From Acinetobacter vivianii (GTDB lineage: Bacteria; Pseudomonadota; Gammaproteobacteria; Pseudomonadales; Moraxellaceae), in the NCBI RefSeq assembly GCF_014635885.1, contig NZ_BMDR01000004.1:372001-436000 (forward strand): a stretch of 64,000 nt of DNA, written 5' to 3'. The notes under the pieces are model-generated. The model searched no databases and was not told the origin of the DNA. It worked only from the letters and a program-made list of their open reading frames with translations. Made by a program: the position numbers and the translations under genes. Of the stretch, positions 45,158 through 53,888 are shown piece by piece (positions within the stretch are counted from its first letter, which is position 1; the number at the start of each line of letters is the position of its first letter).

Positions 45158-46441
45158 ATGACAACAGAAACAGTTGCACAAAATACGGCTAGCAGTGAAG
45201 CTATCCAGACACCCAAAAAAATTTGGATTACCGCATTTATATTCGCTTTTTTAACATTGTTGTGTGATGGGGCCGACTTAGGTTTTTTGGCATTAAGCCT
45301 GACCAGTCTTAAAACAGAATTTCATTTAACCGGTGTACAAGCTGGAACGTTAGGCAGTTTAACACTTTTAGGTTCAGCAATTGGTGGCCTGATTGGTGGC
45401 TGGGCATGTGACCGTTTTGGGCGGGTCCGCATTATTGTGTTCTTTATTGCTTATTCTTCAGTTTTAACCAGCGCACTCGGTTTTACTGATTCTTATATGC
45501 AATTTGCAGTTTTAAGAACTTTTGGAGCGATGGGCTTAGGCGCGCTCTATATTGCTTGTAATATTTTAATGTCAGAAATGGTGCCAACCAAACATCGCTC
45601 GACTGTTTTGGCTACTCTTATGACGGGTTATACCTTAGGTTCTTTGTTAGCGACTTTATTGGCAGGGCATATTATTCCTGAACATGGTTGGCGTTTCCTG
45701 TACTGGATTGCAATTACGCCTGTGGTGTTGTCAGTTTTAATGCACTTTTGCGTACCTGAACCTGAATCATGGAAAAAATCTCGTCAATTAAAAGCGTTAG
45801 AAGTCGCTCAAAGTAGCCAACCTAAAAAACGTCAAAACCCATATCTTGAAATTTTAAAAGATAAGAAACATGGCACTATGTTTGTGCTTTGGATTATTAG
45901 TACGGGCGCATTGCAGTTTGGTTATTACGGCGTAAGTAACTGGTTACCGGCTTATTTAGAGTCTGATCTTGGGATCAAATTTAAAGAAATGGCCATGTAT
46001 ATGGTCGGTACTTTCCTGATTATGATGTTTGCCAAAGTAATTGCAGGGATTGTTGCCGATAAATTAGGACGTCGCGCTGTATTTGCTTTCGGAACCATTG
46101 GTACAGCTTTATTTATTCCGGTCATTGTCTATTTAAATACACCAACCAATATTTTATGGATGATGCTGTTCTTCGGTTTCCTTTACGGTATTCCATACGC
46201 AATTAATGCCACCTATATGACAGAAAGCTTCCCGACGTCTATCCGAGGTTCGGCAGTGGGCGGCGCTTATAACATTGGCAAAGTGCTTTCTATTTTCTCT
46301 CCATTAACAATTGGTTATTTATCACAGAACGGTTCTATTGGCTTAGGGCTTTTGGTGATGGCTGCGGCTTATTTTATCTGCGGGGTAATTCCATTGTTAT
46401 TTATCAAAGACCGACTATTTAACCCCCAAAAGGCAGAGTGA
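45158..46441 (+). CDS. dcaK: AAHS-family MFS carboxylate transporter, copy 2 (DcaK-like)
   Basis: A 427-aa carrier with 12 helices, closely similar to the copy at 32010-33260: DGADLGFLALSLTSLK in helix 1, GGWACDRFGRVRI in loop 2-3, YMTESFPTSIRGSAVGG in the second half. It starts at the ATG at 45158, seven nt after AGAGGA; the longer frame to 45116 overlaps an RNA hairpin. The position between acyl-CoA dehydrogenase and CoA-transferase genes suggests dicarboxylate uptake. Confidence 0.9.
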   Translation: MTTETVAQNTASSEAIQTPKKIWITAFIFAFLTLLCDGADLGFLALSLTSLKTEFHLTGVQAGTLGSLTLLGSAIGGLIGGWACDRFGRVRIIVFFIAYSSVLTSALGFTDSYMQFAVLRTFGAMGLGALYIACNILMSEMVPTKHRSTVLATLMTGYTLGSLLATLLAGHIIPEHGWRFLYWIAITPVVLSVLMHFCVPEPESWKKSRQLKALEVAQSSQPKKRQNPYLEILKDKKHGTMFVLWIISTGALQFGYYGVSNWLPAYLESDLGIKFKEMAMYMVGTFLIMMFAKVIAGIVADKLGRRAVFAFGTIGTALFIPVIVYLNTPTNILWMMLFFGFLYGIPYAINATYMTESFPTSIRGSAVGGAYNIGKVLSIFSPLTIGYLSQNGSIGLGLLVMAAAYFICGVIPLLFIKDRLFNPQKAE

Positions 46442-46457
46442 CAGATCAATCTGTCAC
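46438..46457 (+). other. Intercistronic hairpin including the dcaK-like stop codon
   Basis: GTGACAGAT (46438-46446) and ATCTGTCAC (46449-46457) form a perfect 20-bp palindrome containing the TGA stop. CTTAAATT follows, not a T-run. Confidence 0.75.
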
Positions 46458-46488
46458 CTTAAATTAAGGATGAAAAGGGACAAGTGAG

Positions 46489-47157
46489 ATGATAAATAAA
46501 ATCACCAGTGACATTGAACCGATTTTAAAAGCGATTCCTGATGGAGCAACCATCATGACAGGCGGGTTTGGTGTAACGGGGCAACCTGCTGAATTAATTG
46601 AAGCCTTAATTGATTTAGGAAAAAAAGAACTGACCATTGTAAATAACAATGCGGCTTCTGGTGATCGTGGTTTAACCAAGCTCATTATTGCAGGCTGTGT
46701 TAAAAAAATGATTTGTTCATTTCCGAAATCTGCTGGATCAACCGTTTTTCAAGACTTATATCGAGCGGGAAAAATTGAGTTGGAACTGGTTCCGCAAGGT
46801 AATTTGGCATGTCGTATTCAGGCAGCGGGTGCTGGCTTAGGGGCTATTTTTACTCCGACTGGCTATGGCACTAAAGTTGCCGAGGGTAAAGAGACCCGCA
46901 CCATTAACGGTAAAAACTATGTACTTGAATATCCACTTGAAGCTGATTTTGCACTGATTTATGCCGATAAAGCCGACCGCTGGGGCAATTTAACTTATCG
47001 CAAAGCAGCCCGCAATTTTGGCCCAATTATGGCAAAAGCCGCCAAGACCACAATTGTTCAAGTGAATGACACCGTAGAGCTAGGAACGCTTGACCCAGAG
47101 TGCATTATTACACCGGGAATTTTTGTTCAGCACGTTGTAAAAGTAGGAGATATCTAA
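46489..47157 (+). CDS. dcaI: 3-oxoacid/dicarboxylate CoA-transferase subunit A (DcaI/PcaI-like)
   Basis: The 222-aa alpha subunit of a class I CoA-transferase. GATIMTGGFGVTGQPAELIEA, LTIVNNNAASGDRGL and the GNLACRIQAAGAG segment follow PcaI/CatI, which activate 3-oxoadipate with succinyl-CoA. With the neighbouring beta-oxidation genes, activation of adipate-like acids is likely. It overlaps the B-subunit gene by one base (TAATG). AAGGGAC precedes the ATG. Confidence 0.92.
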   Translation: MINKITSDIEPILKAIPDGATIMTGGFGVTGQPAELIEALIDLGKKELTIVNNNAASGDRGLTKLIIAGCVKKMICSFPKSAGSTVFQDLYRAGKIELELVPQGNLACRIQAAGAGLGAIFTPTGYGTKVAEGKETRTINGKNYVLEYPLEADFALIYADKADRWGNLTYRKAARNFGPIMAKAAKTTIVQVNDTVELGTLDPECIITPGIFVQHVVKVGDI

Positions 47158-47810
47158 TGTCAGTTCAAAAGCGTTCTCGTGAAGATATTGCCAAACTCAT
47201 TGCCAATGATATTCCGGAAGGTTCCTATGTCAATTTAGGCATTGGCTTACCGACCAACGTTGCTAAATTTTTACCCAAAGACAAAGAAATCTTTTTACAT
47301 TCGGAAAATGGCGTTTTGGCTTTTGGTCCACCGCCACAACCAGGGGAAGAAGATGAAGATTTAGTGAATGCTGGAAAAGAACTTGTCACCTTATTAGATG
47401 GTGGATGCTTTATGCATCATGGTGACTCGTTTGACATTATGCGTGGCGGTCATTTGGACATTTGCGTAATTGGGGCATTCCAAGTTGCGGTAAATGGGGA
47501 CTTGGCAAATTGGCATACTGGTAAAGCAGATGATGTACCGGCAGTCGGTGGTGCTATGGATTTGGCGGTCGGCGCAAAAACGATTTATGTCTATATGGAA
47601 CATGTCACTAAAAAAGGTGAGTCCAAAATTGTAAAAGAACTCACATACCCAATGACAGGCGAGCAGTGTGTCAATCGTATTTATACCGATTTATGCATTA
47701 TTGAACTTAAAGACCAAAAAGCTTATGTCACAGAAATGGTGGAAGGTCTTAGTTTTGATGAATTACAAGCAGTCACAGACTGTGAGCTAATCGATGCACG
47801 TGTAGCCTAA
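47157..47810 (+). CDS. dcaJ: 3-oxoacid/dicarboxylate CoA-transferase subunit B (DcaJ/PcaJ-like)
   Basis: The 217-aa beta subunit carrying the catalytic Glu in the HSENGVLAFGPPP motif (SENG signature of class I CoA-transferases). YVNLGIGLPTNVAKFLP is also typical. ATG 47157 overlaps the A-subunit stop by one base, so the subunits are translated together; the frame extends upstream to 47100 only because it runs inside subunit A. Confidence 0.92.
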   Translation: MSVQKRSREDIAKLIANDIPEGSYVNLGIGLPTNVAKFLPKDKEIFLHSENGVLAFGPPPQPGEEDEDLVNAGKELVTLLDGGCFMHHGDSFDIMRGGHLDICVIGAFQVAVNGDLANWHTGKADDVPAVGGAMDLAVGAKTIYVYMEHVTKKGESKIVKELTYPMTGEQCVNRIYTDLCIIELKDQKAYVTEMVEGLSFDELQAVTDCELIDARVA

Positions 47811-47846
47811 ATACACACGGAAAAACGCTTCTTTAAGGATTAAAAG

Positions 47847-49163
47847 ATGAAAAAATTAATTTTAGCTGCAGCTTGCGCTGCGGCCTCAGGGACTATTTTT
47901 GCAAATTCTTCAGATACGACAGAACAAAGAATTAATTTGCTAGAAACCGAGCTGCAAAAATTAAAAGCAGAAGTTGCTGCTCAAAAACAAACTCAAAATA
48001 ATTTACAGGTCAAACAAGTAAAGATCGAAGAGAACATCGAAAAAACTAAAGCGACTGTAACAGAGAAGCCCATTGCTCCTTCGTGGGTCACTTGGACGGA
48101 TAATGTGAAGGTTTACGGTATTGCCCGACTAGATGCAGCAGTTGATTTTAAGTCTTCTCCAGATTCAGGCGGTAGAACCACAAGCAGTATCTATCGAACT
48201 CCATTTGAAAGCGCGCAACGCTCAAACCATTCCCGTTCGGATGCCATGATTAATGCAAGCCGATTAGGTGTTTATTTTAATAGCCCAAATAAAGATGTGA
48301 CGGGAAATATTGAAGCCGATTTCTTTGATAGCTCTAACATGGGAACTGGTGATGGGAAGTTTCGTATTCGCCATGCTTATTTTACCTATAAAGACTGGAC
48401 CTTTGGTCAAACTTGGTCATTGATGTCCAATATGGAAACCCGAACGGAATCGGTCGATTACACCCAGTTTATTGGTACATCGTATACACGCACACCTCAG
48501 GTGCGTTACGACTGGAAAATTGATCAGAATCATGATTTGAAAGTGGCATTTGAATATACGGGGTCACGTGTTTCCGCTTTTCCAACATTGACGGGTCGAT
48601 ATACATTTAAGCAAGGACCGTTAATGGCATTGGCCCAAGGCTTTGTGAACGAGAAATCAGTGGATGTGGCAAAAGAGACGGTCAAAAAAGTCAGTTGGGG
48701 TGCGGGTGCGGGACTCAAATATCAACTTGATCCGCAGCAATCTGTTCAGGCGAACTATCAATATATTGTAGGTGATCAGAAGTTCATGCCTTATACCACC
48801 CAAAGTGGATTGGCGAATGCTACCGCATTGAATGCAGCGGGGGATTTCTCTTTAGATCAGGATAAAACCGATTTAATGATGAATAAGCTAAACAGTTTTA
48901 ATCTTGGTTATTCGTATAAATTCAATGATCAATGGCGTGCCAATGTATCAGCTTCGCTATTTGAATATGATGACAACACTGAATATGCCAAGCTAAATCA
49001 GGATGCCAACAAACGCTTAACCGATTACGCCGTCAATGTCTTCTATTCACCTGCCGAGCAAATCGATATTGGTATGGAATATCATCAAGGAAAACGAGAG
49101 GTATTTGATGGCAGAACGGCGGATGTATCGCGTTTAAACTTCGTGTCGATGTATAAGTTTTAA
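47847..49163 (+). CDS. dcaP: DcaP-type outer-membrane porin
   Basis: A 438-aa outer-membrane channel. The signal peptide ends near TIFANS; a predicted coiled coil (about 27-70, EQRINLLETELQKLKAEV) is followed by a beta-barrel beginning DNVKVYGIARLDAAVDF and ending FVSMYKF with terminal Phe. DcaP proteins are trimeric Acinetobacter porins that prefer negatively charged di- and tricarboxylates, matching the cluster. AAGGAT precedes the ATG. Confidence 0.93.
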   Translation: MKKLILAAACAAASGTIFANSSDTTEQRINLLETELQKLKAEVAAQKQTQNNLQVKQVKIEENIEKTKATVTEKPIAPSWVTWTDNVKVYGIARLDAAVDFKSSPDSGGRTTSSIYRTPFESAQRSNHSRSDAMINASRLGVYFNSPNKDVTGNIEADFFDSSNMGTGDGKFRIRHAYFTYKDWTFGQTWSLMSNMETRTESVDYTQFIGTSYTRTPQVRYDWKIDQNHDLKVAFEYTGSRVSAFPTLTGRYTFKQGPLMALAQGFVNEKSVDVAKETVKKVSWGAGAGLKYQLDPQQSVQANYQYIVGDQKFMPYTTQSGLANATALNAAGDFSLDQDKTDLMMNKLNSFNLGYSYKFNDQWRANVSASLFEYDDNTEYAKLNQDANKRLTDYAVNVFYSPAEQIDIGMEYHQGKREVFDGRTADVSRLNFVSMYKF

Positions 49164-49180
49164 CAATAAGGCAATGGAAC

Positions 49181-50398
49181 ATGGATAAAGTAGCTCGTCC
49201 TGATACAGCACATCTCCTGTCAAAAAGTTTTATCTTTATCATGGCAATGACATGTGGTATTTGTGCAGGGTCAAACTATTATAACCAGCCGTTGATTTAT
49301 TCAATAGCAGATGCATTACAGGTGAATGCGGAGCAGGTTGCTTTAACCATTGTCATTGGCCAACTGTCTTATGCAGTTGGTCTTTTTATTTTGGTTCCAT
49401 TAGGTGACTTTTTTGAAAAGCGGCGATATATCTGTTTGTTGATGTGCTGTACTGGCTTTGCCCAAGTAGGCTTATCACTGAGTCAGTCTCTACCCATACT
49501 GTATGGCTTTACCTTCTTAGCAACATTCTTTTCTATTGCAACTCAAGTTTTAGTTCCTTTCGCCGCAGGTTTAGCTAGCCCACAAAAAAGTCCTCAAGTT
49601 GTAGGCACTCTCATGAGTGGTTTGTTTTTGGGAATATTATTGGCACGTTCTATTGCTGGCTTACTTTCTACAGTTTGGTCTTGGCATGCGGTTTATTTAA
49701 TTAGCGGAATCGTCATTTTGGTGTTTGCATGGGTGATGTGGATGAAGTTGCCAGTTGCGCGAAAATCCCACCAACTCAATATTCTACAGATTTATGGTTC
49801 ATTATTTTCATTAGCAGCTCATCAGCCTCATTTGCTACGCCGTGGTTTTGCCGGAGGAATTGGCTTTGGAATTTTGGCTCTGATTTTTACCACGATGACT
49901 TTTATTTTGGCGAATGCGCCTTATCACTTTAACGATTTCCAGATTGGTTTATTTGGAGTTGTTGGACTGGCTGGCGTATTTGCGACCCCTTGGGCAGGTA
50001 AGAAAATTGCGGCAGGGCTTGAAAATAAAATTGCAGTGATTTGTATGGGGCTATTAATAAGTGCATGGATACCGCTATTTTTTGCCCAGCAGTCTCTGGT
50101 GGCTTACGCTGTTGGGGTTGTTATGGCTTATTTCGGTTTGTCGGCATTTCATGTTTTAAATCAAAATCTAGTCTATCGAATTTCGGCGGAAGCGCGTTCC
50201 CGTATTAATTCAATTTATATGACCTTATATTTTGGTGGAGCCGCCTTAGGTTCTTTTATTGCAGTGTATGCGTGGAAACATTGGGGATGGGAAGCGTGTG
50301 CTGCTTTAGGTATGGCGATGGCAATAACGAGTTTCTTGATTGATCGCTTAGATTTTTATGAAATGGGCAAGATTGCAAAGCAAGAAAAAGCTCCATAA
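49181..50398 (+). CDS. MFS transporter, YnfM/AraJ-like, copy 2
   Basis: A 405-aa major facilitator with 12 helices. SNYYNQPLIYSIADAL, LVPLGDFFEKRRYI and LFLGILLARSIAGLLS mirror the copy at 37064-38245. It is 17 nt after dcaP on the same strand, so it is the last gene of that operon. Probably efflux of a metabolite; substrate unknown. Confidence 0.86.
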   Translation: MDKVARPDTAHLLSKSFIFIMAMTCGICAGSNYYNQPLIYSIADALQVNAEQVALTIVIGQLSYAVGLFILVPLGDFFEKRRYICLLMCCTGFAQVGLSLSQSLPILYGFTFLATFFSIATQVLVPFAAGLASPQKSPQVVGTLMSGLFLGILLARSIAGLLSTVWSWHAVYLISGIVILVFAWVMWMKLPVARKSHQLNILQIYGSLFSLAAHQPHLLRRGFAGGIGFGILALIFTTMTFILANAPYHFNDFQIGLFGVVGLAGVFATPWAGKKIAAGLENKIAVICMGLLISAWIPLFFAQQSLVAYAVGVVMAYFGLSAFHVLNQNLVYRISAEARSRINSIYMTLYFGGAALGSFIAVYAWKHWGWEACAALGMAMAITSFLIDRLDFYEMGKIAKQEKAP

Positions 50399-50409
50399 GC
50401 AGGAGCTTT
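50387..50409. terminator. Bidirectional terminator
   Basis: AAAGCTCC (50387-50394) and GGAGCTTT (50402-50409) with loop ATAAGCA; it overlaps the MFS stop and lies just after the converging thioesterase gene. Confidence 0.75.
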
Positions 50410-50418
50410 AAAACTTTA

Positions 50419-50853
50419 TTATTTGCGAATAATCATTAAGGTTGCCGAGGCAAAGGCATACACTTTGCCATTCTCATCTACGATTTTACCTTCGGTACTA
50501 ATAATATTACGGCCTGCATTAATCAACTCGGCTGTCGCATAGTAAGACGTATCAACCTGCATGGGGCGAATCATTTTTACATTTAAATCAATGGTTCCAT
50601 AGCCAACCCCATGTTCAAGTAATGTATGAGCTGCGCTGCCTGTTGCTGTATCTAAAGCTGTGGCGCAAAAGCCGCCGTGTACACCGCCTTGTATATTTCT
50701 ATGTTCTTTGCGAGGGGTAACTTTATAAGTCGCTTTACCTTCGGAAACTGCAACGAGTTCCATGGGTATCGTGTGAGCCATAGGAGAAGGAGATACCTCA
50801 CCATTTTTTAAAGCGGTTAAAAACTCAAGACCTGTGTATTTCGGGCTTTCCAT
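50419..50853 (-). CDS. PaaI-type hotdog thioesterase
   Basis: A 144-aa hotdog-fold protein. IQGGVHGGFCATALDTATGSA contains the usual H-G-G-x-x-x-x-x-x-D helix of PaaI-like acyl-CoA thioesterases. It would release CoA from dead-end acyl-CoAs. It is divergent from the long acyl-CoA dehydrogenase operon, and the shared region holds two palindromic boxes. AAGGAC precedes the ATG. Confidence 0.88.
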   Translation of the reverse strand: MESPKYTGLEFLTALKNGEVSPSPMAHTIPMELVAVSEGKATYKVTPRKEHRNIQGGVHGGFCATALDTATGSAAHTLLEHGVGYGTIDLNVKMIRPMQVDTSYYATAELINAGRNIISTEGKIVDENGKVYAFASATLMIIRK

Positions 50854-50916
50854 GAATCGTCCTTGGATAATTAAGCAATCTAATCACAATACTATAAATT
50901 GCATTTTTACGGAATA

Positions 50917-50937
50917 AAATTTTGCTATACAAAATTT
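50917..50937. promoter_or_regulatory. TTTTGCT-A-TACAAAA palindrome, 50.9 kb
   Basis: AAATTTTG (50917-50924) and CAAAATTT (50930-50937) flank CTATA. The core at 50920-50934 has the spacing of the TTTCGCA-N-TGCGAAA box with T for C. It is 64 nt upstream of the thioesterase. Confidence 0.6.
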
Positions 50938-51058
50938 AAAATTATTCTTATAAACAATATCCGTTATTTTATTTCTAATATTTGTACTTTAAAACATGAA
51001 CTTACATTTTATATCTATATTTGGGTGACAATAATTTTATTAAATTAGTGAAAATATA

Positions 51059-51073
51059 TTTTGCTATAAGAAA
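51059..51073. promoter_or_regulatory. TTTTGCTATAAGAAA box, 51.1 kb
   Basis: This shares its first 10 bases (TTTTGCTATA) with the core at 50920 and lies 98 nt upstream of acyl-CoA dehydrogenase 3. Confidence 0.5.
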
Positions 51074-51171
51074 TTTTTTGATATTTTGGTGAGATTGAAA
51101 CAATAAAAGTCTATTCAAGGAAAAAACGATATCTGCTTATCACACAGGCAGTAACGTGAAAGGGAAAAACT

Positions 51172-52974
51172 ATGCCTTTATACAAAGCTCCATTACGCGA
51201 TATGCAATTTGTGCTGCATGAAATGCTTCAAACAGAACAGAACTATCAAGGTTTAAGCAAATATCAGGAAAGCGTAAATCGAGAATTAATTGATCAATAT
51301 TTAGAAGCAGCAGCAGATTTTTGTGAAAATGAGTTGGCACCGATTAACCAAAATGGTGATCAGGAAGGGTGTCATTTAAATCAAGGCGTAGTCACAACGC
51401 CAAAAGGTTTTAAAGAAGCCTATCAAAAATATGCCGAGCTTGGATTTACCTCTTTAACTGCTGACCCAGAATATGGAGGGCAAGGCTTGCCTACATTGTT
51501 TCGGATCGCTATTTCTGAAATGTTATGTGGTTCTAATTGGGCATGGGCAATGTATCCAGGTTTGTCTCATGGCGCGATGAGAACCATTGAACACCATGGT
51601 ACTGAGCAACAAAAACAGCAGTATTTGACTAAACTCATTAGCGGAGTCTGGACTGGAACCATGTGTTTAACCGAATCACATGCGGGCTCGGACCTTGGAT
51701 TAATTAGAACAAAAGCAGAGCCAAATCCAGACGGTAGTTACTCAATCACAGGTGAAAAGATTTTTATCTCGGCGGGTGAACACGATCTTTCTGAAAATAT
51801 TATTCATATTGTTTTAGCCCGTCTGCCTCAGGCACCCGCAGGGACTAAAGGTATTTCTTTATTTATTGTGCCTAAATTTAATGTAGATGATGAAGGTAAT
51901 TTAGAAGACCGTAATAAAGTCGTCTGTAGCGCGATTGAACATAAAATGGGGATTCATGGCAATGCCACCTGCGTACTGAATTTTGATGGTGCGAAAGGTT
52001 ATTTGATTGGTCCTGAAAATCGCGGGCTCAATTGTATGTTTACCTTTATGAACACCGCACGTATTGGAACCGCAGTACAAGGACTCGCTGCTTCTGAAAT
52101 TTCATTTCAAGGTGCTTTAACTTATGCAAAAGATCGCTTGGCAATGCGTTCTTTATCTGGAGCAAAATGTCCTGATAAAAATGCGGACCCCATTATTGTC
52201 CATCCCGCTATACGTTCCATGTTAATGACTCAAAAAGCATTTTCAGAAGGTGGACGTGCATTAGCCTATTTTCTGGCTCAGCATGTCGATATTGTTGAGA
52301 CTTCAGATGATCCCGAGCAACGAAAAATGTCGGATGAATTATTGGCCTTTTTAACTCCAATTGCCAAAGCATTTTTAACTGAATCGGGGAATGAGTCTGC
52401 CAAGCATGGGGTACAGGTCTTTGGTGGGCATGGGTTTATTGTTGAACACGGGATGGAGCAAATTGTACGCGATGCACGTATCTCAACATTGTATGAGGGC
52501 ACCACTGAAATTCAGTCTTTAGATTTACTGGCGCGTAAAGTACTGAAGTCTGAAGGAAAACTGTTAAAAAATATGACCGATTTAATTGAGCAGTTTATTA
52601 CGATGAATCAGTCAAATACAGCATTGTCTGCTTATACGGGAAAACTGGCTGAATTGAAGCAGCAATGGTTATCCATCACCGAAGAGGTTGCACAAAAAGC
52701 CAAGCAAAATCCTGAAGAAATTGGTGCCGCTTCAGTCGATTATCTGTATTTTTCTAGCTATGTGGTATTCGCCTATCTTTGGGCACGTATGGCACAAGTT
52801 GCCCATGAAAAACTGGCTGAAGGCACGCAAGAACAAAAATTCTATCAGGCCAAACTCAGCACAGCGAAGTTCTTCTTTCAGAAGCTATTACATCGTACAC
52901 AAGCACATGCGGCTTCTATTGCTTCTGGAGCAGAGTCAGTGATGGAACTTGATGAAGACGCCTTTTCATTCTGA
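51172..52974 (+). CDS. Acyl-CoA dehydrogenase with C-terminal extension (DmdC-like)
   Basis: A 600-aa acyl-CoA dehydrogenase of the long type, beginning PLYKAPLRDMQFVLHEML, with CLTESHAGSDLGLIRT and FGGHGFIVEHGMEQI, catalytic Glu442 in LYEGTTEIQ, and an extra helical C-terminal domain (about 465-600). Members include 3-methylmercaptopropionyl-CoA dehydrogenase and enzymes for medium/long or aromatic acyl-CoA. It heads an operon with a PaaG-like protein, an aldolase and a reductase. AAGGGAAAAA precedes the ATG. Confidence 0.92.
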   Translation: MPLYKAPLRDMQFVLHEMLQTEQNYQGLSKYQESVNRELIDQYLEAAADFCENELAPINQNGDQEGCHLNQGVVTTPKGFKEAYQKYAELGFTSLTADPEYGGQGLPTLFRIAISEMLCGSNWAWAMYPGLSHGAMRTIEHHGTEQQKQQYLTKLISGVWTGTMCLTESHAGSDLGLIRTKAEPNPDGSYSITGEKIFISAGEHDLSENIIHIVLARLPQAPAGTKGISLFIVPKFNVDDEGNLEDRNKVVCSAIEHKMGIHGNATCVLNFDGAKGYLIGPENRGLNCMFTFMNTARIGTAVQGLAASEISFQGALTYAKDRLAMRSLSGAKCPDKNADPIIVHPAIRSMLMTQKAFSEGGRALAYFLAQHVDIVETSDDPEQRKMSDELLAFLTPIAKAFLTESGNESAKHGVQVFGGHGFIVEHGMEQIVRDARISTLYEGTTEIQSLDLLARKVLKSEGKLLKNMTDLIEQFITMNQSNTALSAYTGKLAELKQQWLSITEEVAQKAKQNPEEIGAASVDYLYFSSYVVFAYLWARMAQVAHEKLAEGTQEQKFYQAKLSTAKFFFQKLLHRTQAHAASIASGAESVMELDEDAFSF

Positions 52975-53017
52975 GTCTGGTCCACGGATTGTAAATTTTT
53001 TCAGAGAGTAGCGAGAA

Positions 53018-53806
53018 ATGGATTTTGAACATATTTTGATTCGTCAACACAACCGTGTCGGTTATTTGACGCTTAATCGCCCAGAAGTGCTGAATAGTTT
53101 CAATGAACAAATGCACCTTGAAATTGCGGCAGTTTTAGACCTGTGGGCGGTTTCTAAGGAAGTAAAAGTTATTGTGATTTCTGGCGCAGGCAAAGGTTTC
53201 TGTGCTGGACAGGATTTAAGATCAAGAAGTCATGATGTCATTGCTGCACCAGATTATGATGCAGGCGCGGCTTTAGAAAAATTCTATAATCCGCTGGTAC
53301 TTAAAATTACAGATATGACCAAACCTGTAATCGCTGCTGTGAATGGTGTGGCTGCTGGTGCTGGTGCGAATTTGGCTTTAGCCTGTGATTTGGTGGTGGC
53401 GAAACAATCTGCTTCATTTATACAGTCTTTTTGCAAAGTTGGTTTAATTCCTGATGCAGGTGGCACATGGAATTTACCGCATTTGATCGGTTTGGCCCGC
53501 GCAAAAGGGCTCACCATGTTGGGTGATAAGTTATCTGCTCAAAAAGCCTTGAATTGGGGATTGATTTGGGAGGTTTACGAAGATGAACTTTTCGAAGCGA
53601 GTGTTACCACATTGGCTGAACAGTTAGCTGAGCAGCCCAGTAGTTCGATTGCATTGATTAAAAAAGCTTTAAACTGCGCAACAGACAACAGTTTTGTTGA
53701 GCAATTGCAACTGGAGCGTGAATTTCAACGTATTGCAGGACAATCAGATAATTATAAAGAAGGAGTGGCTGCCTTTATGGAAAAGAGAAAACCAGACTTT
53801 AGCTAG
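53018..53806 (+). CDS. Enoyl-CoA hydratase/isomerase, PaaG-like
   Basis: A 262-aa crotonase. GKGFCAGQDLRSR gives the oxyanion hole; the first catalytic Glu is replaced (GAGANLALACD) while the Asp of FCKVGLIPDAGGTW is kept. This is the PaaG pattern: PaaG isomerises epoxyphenylacetyl-CoA to an oxepin and also shifts double bonds in enoyl-CoA. Isomerase activity is therefore likelier than hydration. It lies 43 nt after the long acyl-CoA dehydrogenase. Confidence 0.88.
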   Translation: MDFEHILIRQHNRVGYLTLNRPEVLNSFNEQMHLEIAAVLDLWAVSKEVKVIVISGAGKGFCAGQDLRSRSHDVIAAPDYDAGAALEKFYNPLVLKITDMTKPVIAAVNGVAAGAGANLALACDLVVAKQSASFIQSFCKVGLIPDAGGTWNLPHLIGLARAKGLTMLGDKLSAQKALNWGLIWEVYEDELFEASVTTLAEQLAEQPSSSIALIKKALNCATDNSFVEQLQLEREFQRIAGQSDNYKEGVAAFMEKRKPDFS

Positions 53807-53849
53807 AAGTATTAGATATTAATAATATTTAGTTCTGGAAAATGAAAAC

Positions 53850-53871
53850 AGTACTTTAGGTCGAAAGTACT
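53850..53871 (+). other. Intercistronic hairpin before class II aldolase
   Basis: AGTACTTT (53850-53857) and AAAGTACT (53864-53871) are perfect arms around AGGTCG. No T-run follows; it ends 17 nt before the aldolase start and could affect its translation. Confidence 0.65.
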
Positions 53872-53888
53872 TCAAATAGGGATATAAC

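Larger units (their letters stand above)
50854..51171. other. Divergent promoter region, thioesterase / acyl-CoA dehydrogenase 3
   Basis: 318 bp without a gene, very AT-rich, carrying two related palindromes (50917-50937 and 51059-51073), one near each side. Confidence 0.75.
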
